A DNA stretch of 64,000 bases from Geofilum rhodophaeum (GTDB lineage Bacteria > Bacteroidota > Bacteroidia > Bacteroidales > Marinilabiliaceae), in NCBI RefSeq assembly GCF_002210225.1, contig NZ_MWUJ01000013.1, forward strand, positions 1-64,000, read 5' to 3'. The notes under the pieces are model-generated. The model searched no databases. It worked only from the letters and a program-made list of their open reading frames with translations, and had not been told where the DNA came from. This document shows, piece after piece, positions 59,713-64,000 of this stretch. Every line of letters begins with the position of its first letter. The first letter of the stretch is position 1. The translations under genes were made by a program, and so were the position numbers.

Positions 59713-61350
59713 TTACTCAAAAAGGTTGATGCGTTCCTCATTAAACACATAAGGAACAGGATCCTGGCGCAACAAGGGATTTTGAACCAACTCCCCTTCG
59801 GGGTAAGGCAACAACAACATGCTCTCTGTAGCGGTAGCCACCTGTTGCGCCGTATTGGCGTCTCCGGCAACGTACTGGCCATTTTCATACTCATACTGAA
59901 CAGCACGCTCCTGATTATTCAGGTAGTTGATGACTTCCTGCTGCTTGTAATAAGAACGACGCACCAAATCGTACCAGTACTGACCTTCCATAGCCAGCTC
60001 AACACGACGCTCGTAATGCAAATCGCTGTATGAGATCTCGGACTTGGTAGACATGCCGGCGCGGGTGCGGACTTTGTTAAAATATTCAAGAGCTACGGCA
60101 TCGCTGGTACTGGCACTATTGCCCAGAATGGCTTCGGCCAGGTTCAAATACACCTCAGCCAAACGCAGCATCTTGGTGGTGGCACCGGAATTCATCCTTT
60201 GCACTATGCCATCATTGTCCTTAGAAGAACCTACCACACCCTTCTTCACATTGCAACGGTCGGTTTCTTCGTAGGTGTAGCCACCGTCTTCTTTGCGCAA
60301 CTCGGGATAAAAGGCCCCATTGGTTGCAAAAGTAGCGTGCAAACGCTCCTGATCGGCGGCTTCGTAGGTACGGATAACGTCCCAGGAAGCATAGGTGTAG
60401 TAACCCCAGGCAGCATCGTCGCCGGTAATCTCTGAATTCCAGGCAAAGTAAGCCTGCTGGGTATTGGTGATCCCGTACTCGGTGGAACCGCCCACCCAAT
60501 TTAGCGTAAATAAGTGCTCCGGATCGTGGTTGCCTTCCAGGGTAAACAAGGCGGCATAGTCTTCATTCAATTCCAGTCCACTCTCCTCAGCCACTTTGAG
60601 TGCGGCTTTTTTGGCCAACTCCAAATATTCGGCGCTGCGTGTGCCGCTGTTCGGATCACTGTTGCCGTGCAGTCCCGCAAAGGAAAGGTAAACACGGGAC
60701 AACATGCCGTAGGCGCTCCAGCTGGTTAAACGACCACTTTGACCAACAGTCTCCGGCAGGTATTTAGCGGCAAATTCCAAATCGCGGATGGCAAACTCAA
60801 ACACATCGTTGCGCGGATTGGTGGGCACAATGGGATTATTGACCATGGCGGCATTGTCTTCGATTAAGATGACATCGCCCCAAAGAGAAGCCAGGTACCA
60901 ATAGGCCACACCCCGCATAAAGCGCGCTTCAGCAATGGCTACATTCTTTTGTTCCTCGGTCACATTTACAGCAAATTTACGAATGTTGTTGATGGTGTTG
61001 TTCGACTGGCCGATGATGTTATAAAACGATCCCCAGGCCGAAACCATTGGTCCCGTCAGCGATGTCTCCGTAAAGTTGGTAAAGGGATAGATGTAATCCG
61101 AATAGGGTGCAAAGAGATTATTGCCCCGTCCGTCGCCCAGGGCGTAGTAAAACTTATCGTTAAAGTCGAACCACACCTTACTGTACAGGGGAGCAGTAGC
61201 AGCCTGTAACTCTGCATTATTCTGGAAATAATTTTCCAGCGTAATCCGGTCATTTGGGGTGCTGTCCAAAAAATCGTCGTTGCAGCCGCTTATCCCTATA
61301 GCCAAAGCCAGGGACAGGCCGAGTGCTTTTATATAATTGTTCCTCTTCAT
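59713..61350 (-). CDS. SusD/RagB-family glycan-binding lipoprotein (pair 2)
   Basis: This 545-residue lipoprotein has the lipobox IGISGCNDDFLDSTP. SusD segments are AEARFMRGVAYWYLASLWGDVIL, AEVYLNLAEAILGN and the C-terminal YERRVELAMEGQYWYDLVRR, then LLLPYPEGELVQNP. It pairs with susC2 (18 nt upstream) and precedes the SGBP and GH10 genes. It is shorter and clearly different in sequence from pair 1. Confidence 0.95.
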   Translation of the reverse strand: MKRNNYIKALGLSLALAIGISGCNDDFLDSTPNDRITLENYFQNNAELQAATAPLYSKVWFDFNDKFYYALGDGRGNNLFAPYSDYIYPFTNFTETSLTGPMVSAWGSFYNIIGQSNNTINNIRKFAVNVTEEQKNVAIAEARFMRGVAYWYLASLWGDVILIEDNAAMVNNPIVPTNPRNDVFEFAIRDLEFAAKYLPETVGQSGRLTSWSAYGMLSRVYLSFAGLHGNSDPNSGTRSAEYLELAKKAALKVAEESGLELNEDYAALFTLEGNHDPEHLFTLNWVGGSTEYGITNTQQAYFAWNSEITGDDAAWGYYTYASWDVIRTYEAADQERLHATFATNGAFYPELRKEDGGYTYEETDRCNVKKGVVGSSKDNDGIVQRMNSGATTKMLRLAEVYLNLAEAILGNSASTSDAVALEYFNKVRTRAGMSTKSEISYSDLHYERRVELAMEGQYWYDLVRRSYYKQQEVINYLNNQERAVQYEYENGQYVAGDANTAQQVATATESMLLLPYPEGELVQNPLLRQDPVPYVFNEERINLFE

Positions 61351-61368
61351 ATAGCTTACATTTAATGG

Positions 61369-64000
61369 TTAGAAGGTGAGGTTAAGTCCCAAAGTATAAA
61401 TGCGTGGTGAAGGATAACGGGCATTGTCCACTCCGCTTAACAGGGCATTCTGCTGATGAGCACCCACCTCAGGGTCGTAACCCGAATACTTGGTCCAGGT
61501 GTACACATTCTGAAGGTTGGCATATACCTTGGCGTTTTCCATACCAATCTTACTCACCCACTTGCGAGGCAAGTTGTAGCCCAAAGAGATGTTTTGTATG
61601 CGCAGGTAAGAGCCATCCTCTACATAGCGATTGCTCATACGGTTGTTGGCATTGGATGATGAAGCCGAAAGGCGATACATATCGTCGGCCCCGCCTACCA
61701 CTTCTAAATTACGGTAGTCGTTCTCCGGACCATTGGCATCGACCACACCCAGGCGGGCATAATCCCGTGCGCTCACCAACAGGTTGTGGTTCTCTCTGGG
61801 ATTCTCGAGCCAGCGACGCTGATAGTTAATGACGTCGTTACCAAAGGAACCGCCGAGTTGTACCGAAAGATCAAAGCCTTTGTAGGCAAAGCTGTTGCCA
61901 ATACCAAAGGTAAACTTAGGCTCGGGATTGCCAATAAAGGTCCGGTCGCTGTCGTTGATGACGCCATCGCCATTAACGTCCTCAAAAATATAGTCGCCGA
62001 TCCATACGCCCGACTCGGCAATACCAATCCCTTCGGGACGGGCCACCTCTTTAACCTGGCCATTGGCGTCCTTATAGTAGAAATCGGTTCCTTTGTTAAA
62101 GCGACCAATCACTTTATAGCCATAGAACTGACCGATGGACTTACCTACAACGGTGCGGGTTACCGGGGTAACTTCAGAACCTTCCTGCACCGTAACATCG
62201 AGGGTACTGGTTTCGGTATCCAACTCCATCACCTTGTTGCGGTTGAGAGAGAACACCAGGTTGCTTCGCCATTGGAAACCACCACGATCCACATTTACAG
62301 TATTCAAAGTCAGCTCGATCCCCTTATTCTCCAAAGAACCGATATTGCCCCAAGGGGGGGTGGTAGAGCCCTGCCCCTGCGAACCCAAGTAAGCCGGCAA
62401 GGGAAGACGCAGCAACAGGTTGTCGGTCTTCTTATAATAAACGTCGGCGATAAATTCTACACGATTCTGAAACAGGCTGACGTCCAGGCCCAGGTTGCTG
62501 CTTTGGGTGGTTTCCCATTGCAGAGCCGGGTTGGCGGTGTTGCCGGCCAACTGACCGGTTCCCCAAATGGTGGTGACCGATGACATAACAGAAGTGTAGG
62601 CATAGGCGTCGGTACTTTGGTTACCTACTTTTCCCCAACCGGCGCGCAAACGCAGGTTGCTGACGATCGGATTGTCGCGCAGAAAGGACTCGTTCGAAAT
62701 CCTCCAGGCTACTGCCGCTGAGGGGAACCAACCCCAACGATTGTCCTCGGCAAAGTTGGAAGAACCGTCGTGACGCAGGGTGGTAGTCAGCATATAACGG
62801 TCGTCGTATGAATAAAATACACGTCCAAAATAAGACATCATGGCGTGGAACCCACTGTTGCCATTGGCTTGAGAGGTGGTACCGTCACCGGCATTCAAAT
62901 CGTGGGCGGCATTGTTCAGAAAACCAGAGCGATAACCGTACAAATATTCCCAGTTCGATTCCTGCATCTCCTGACCCAGCATGGCGTTAACGCTGTGTAC
63001 TTCGTTAAGGGTACGGGTGTAATTCAGAATGTTGTTCCAGGACCAATACTTGCTGTAGGTCTTTACCCGCTCGGATTGAATAACGTCGTTGCTCAAGGCG
63101 CCAAAGCGGTACGAGGGCGTAAAGCGGTACTCGTTGTTCATATTAAAATCGCTCGCAAGCTCGGTCTTCAGGCTTAGGCCTTTAAGCAGGGTTGCTTCCA
63201 AAAAGATGCCACTGCGTATGCCGAGGCGCTCTCTGTCGTTCTCGCGAATGCTGGCCAAACCAACCGGATTGGTTTGTACGTACATGTTGTCGTCGGGACC
63301 GTCAAAAGTACCCTCTGCATTACGAACCGACACGTTGGGGGTTTGCTTCATAGCCGTTTTGATCATGGTATCGTTGTTGGCGTTATCGCTGCCAATAGAC
63401 AATACCTGATTGGTGTTACTCAAGGAAAAGTTAACACCGGCCTTTAACCAGTCTTTTACCTGACTGTCGAAATTTCCACGCAGGGTAATACGATCAAAAC
63501 CGGAACCTATGGCAATACCTTCCTGGTCGAGATAACCCAGTCCGAGGGCGTAAGTCGATTTTTCACTACCTCCGGAAACCGAAAGGTTGTGGCTCTGCAT
63601 GAAGGCACGCTGATAAAGGGCATCCTGCCAATCGGTACCCTCACCCAAAATGGAGGGATCGATGAAATAGGAGTCGTCGTTGACGATGTTGGCTTCGGCT
63701 CTTTCATTTTTGTGCTCGGCATACTGACGCAAATCCATCAGGTCGAGACGGGTAGGAATCTCCTGGTAACCCATGTAACCATCATAGGTCACCCGGGCTG
63801 TTCCTTTTTCTCCCCGCTTGGTGGTAATAAGAATAACTCCGTTGGCACCACGCGAACCGTAAATGGCCGTTGCCGAGGCATCCTTCAATACGTCCATGGT
63901 AAGGATGTCGGAGGGGTTAATGGAGGCCAGGGGGTTGTTGGAGGAGGAGCCGCTGTTGCCATCGATGACTACGCCATCGATAACAAAGATGGGTTCGTTG
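61369..64000 (-). CDS. SusC/RagA-family TonB-linked transporter (pair 2), 5' end outside window
   Basis: About 876 residues are visible and the N-terminus lies beyond the right edge. The reading frame continues to 64000 through [15 protein letters not shown], the plug region before [20 protein letters not shown]. The barrel follows and ends [11 protein letters not shown]. It is the import channel of the second SusCD pair. The signal peptide, carboxypeptidase-like domain and any promoter motif cannot be examined here. Confidence 0.95.
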   Translation of the reverse strand, partial: NEPIFVIDGVVIDGNSGSSSNNPLASINPSDILTMDVLKDASATAIYGSRGANGVILITTKRGEKGTARVTYDGYMGYQEIPTRLDLMDLRQYAEHKNERAEANIVNDDSYFIDPSILGEGTDWQDALYQRAFMQSHNLSVSGGSEKSTYALGLGYLDQEGIAIGSGFDRITLRGNFDSQVKDWLKAGVNFSLSNTNQVLSIGSDNANNDTMIKTAMKQTPNVSVRNAEGTFDGPDDNMYVQTNPVGLASIRENDRERLGIRSGIFLEATLLKGLSLKTELASDFNMNNEYRFTPSYRFGALSNDVIQSERVKTYSKYWSWNNILNYTRTLNEVHSVNAMLGQEMQESNWEYLYGYRSGFLNNAAHDLNAGDGTTSQANGNSGFHAMMSYFGRVFYSYDDRYMLTTTLRHDGSSNFAEDNRWGWFPSAAVAWRISNESFLRDNPIVSNLRLRAGWGKVGNQSTDAYAYTSVMSSVTTIWGTGQLAGNTANPALQWETTQSSNLGLDVSLFQNRVEFIADVYYKKTDNLLLRLPLPAYLGSQGQGSTTPPWGNIGSLENKGIELTLNTVNVDRGGFQWRSNLVFSLNRNKVMELDTETSTLDVTVQEGSEVTPVTRTVVGKSIGQFYGYKVIGRFNKGTDFYYKDANGQVKEVARPEGIGIAESGVWIGDYIFEDVNGDGVINDSDRTFIGNPEPKFTFGIGNSFAYKGFDLSVQLGGSFGNDVINYQRRWLENPRENHNLLVSARDYARLGVVDANGPENDYRNLEVVGGADDMYRLSASSSNANNRMSNRYVEDGSYLRIQNISLGYNLPRKWVSKIGMENAKVYANLQNVYTWTKYSGYDPEVGAHQQNALLSGVDNARYPSPRIYTLGLNLTF

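Overview
The window is from a chromosome of a member of the Bacteroidota, probably a Bacteroidales/Marinilabiliales-type polysaccharide degrader; the lineage is an inference. It has two SusC/SusD pairs, lipoproteins with acidic export tails behind the lipidated cysteine, a type IX secretion C-terminal domain on one glycoside hydrolase, several promoters of the TAnnTTTG type, a MlaD/amidase/LptD envelope cluster and an Nfn-type transhydrogenase. No tRNA, rRNA, CRISPR array or transposase gene was seen.

Layout. 1-9571: a UroD-like gene, a lysM-abcF-rlmB cluster and a ParE/RelE-type toxin-antitoxin pair, with long repeat-filled gaps. 9572-17243: dnaA, mlaD-like and N-acetylmuramoyl-L-alanine amidase on the minus strand, then lptD-like and ridA on the plus strand. 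17244-17673: a palindrome-rich gap. 17674-24655: rpsF-rpsR-rplI, a sialate-O-acetylesterase-family gene, a RecD2-like helicase and a luciferase-like monooxygenase. 24711-30120: an orphan surface lipoprotein, repeats, an nfnA-nfnB-DHOD-like operon and a SUI1/YciH-type factor. 30197-37640: a His-rich small membrane protein with a Cys-motif TonB receptor, a PiT-family permease and a CydDC-like ABC exporter pair. 37810-64000: a glucuronoxylan utilisation locus that continues past the right end.

The xylan locus reads on the minus strand as three likely units: susC2-susD2-SGBP-GH10; susC1-susD1; and acetylesterase-GH30-GH115-GH67-GH43. Convergent to it on the plus strand is a GH43 protein with a lectin-like module and a T9SS tail. 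Together these cover surface binding, endo-cleavage (GH10, GH30), deacetylation, removal of (methyl)glucuronic acid from polymer (GH115) and oligomer (GH67), and exo-cleavage of xylo-oligosaccharides or arabinose (GH43). The second and third units share a bipartite upstream motif with identical 24-nt spacing, which suggests co-regulation.

The most unusual feature is a family of 264-266-bp nested palindromic elements in five intergenic clusters (1-796, 7373-8006, 8653-9570, 25439-26203, 39654-39917). All copies have the same orientation and share a constant apical loop and constant ends. Their stem sequences differ between copies but stay complementary. Copies are inserted inside other copies at the same loop position, up to three deep, or joined in tandem with a 218-bp period at a second fixed junction. 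Several clusters end at or inside the stop codon of the neighbouring gene.
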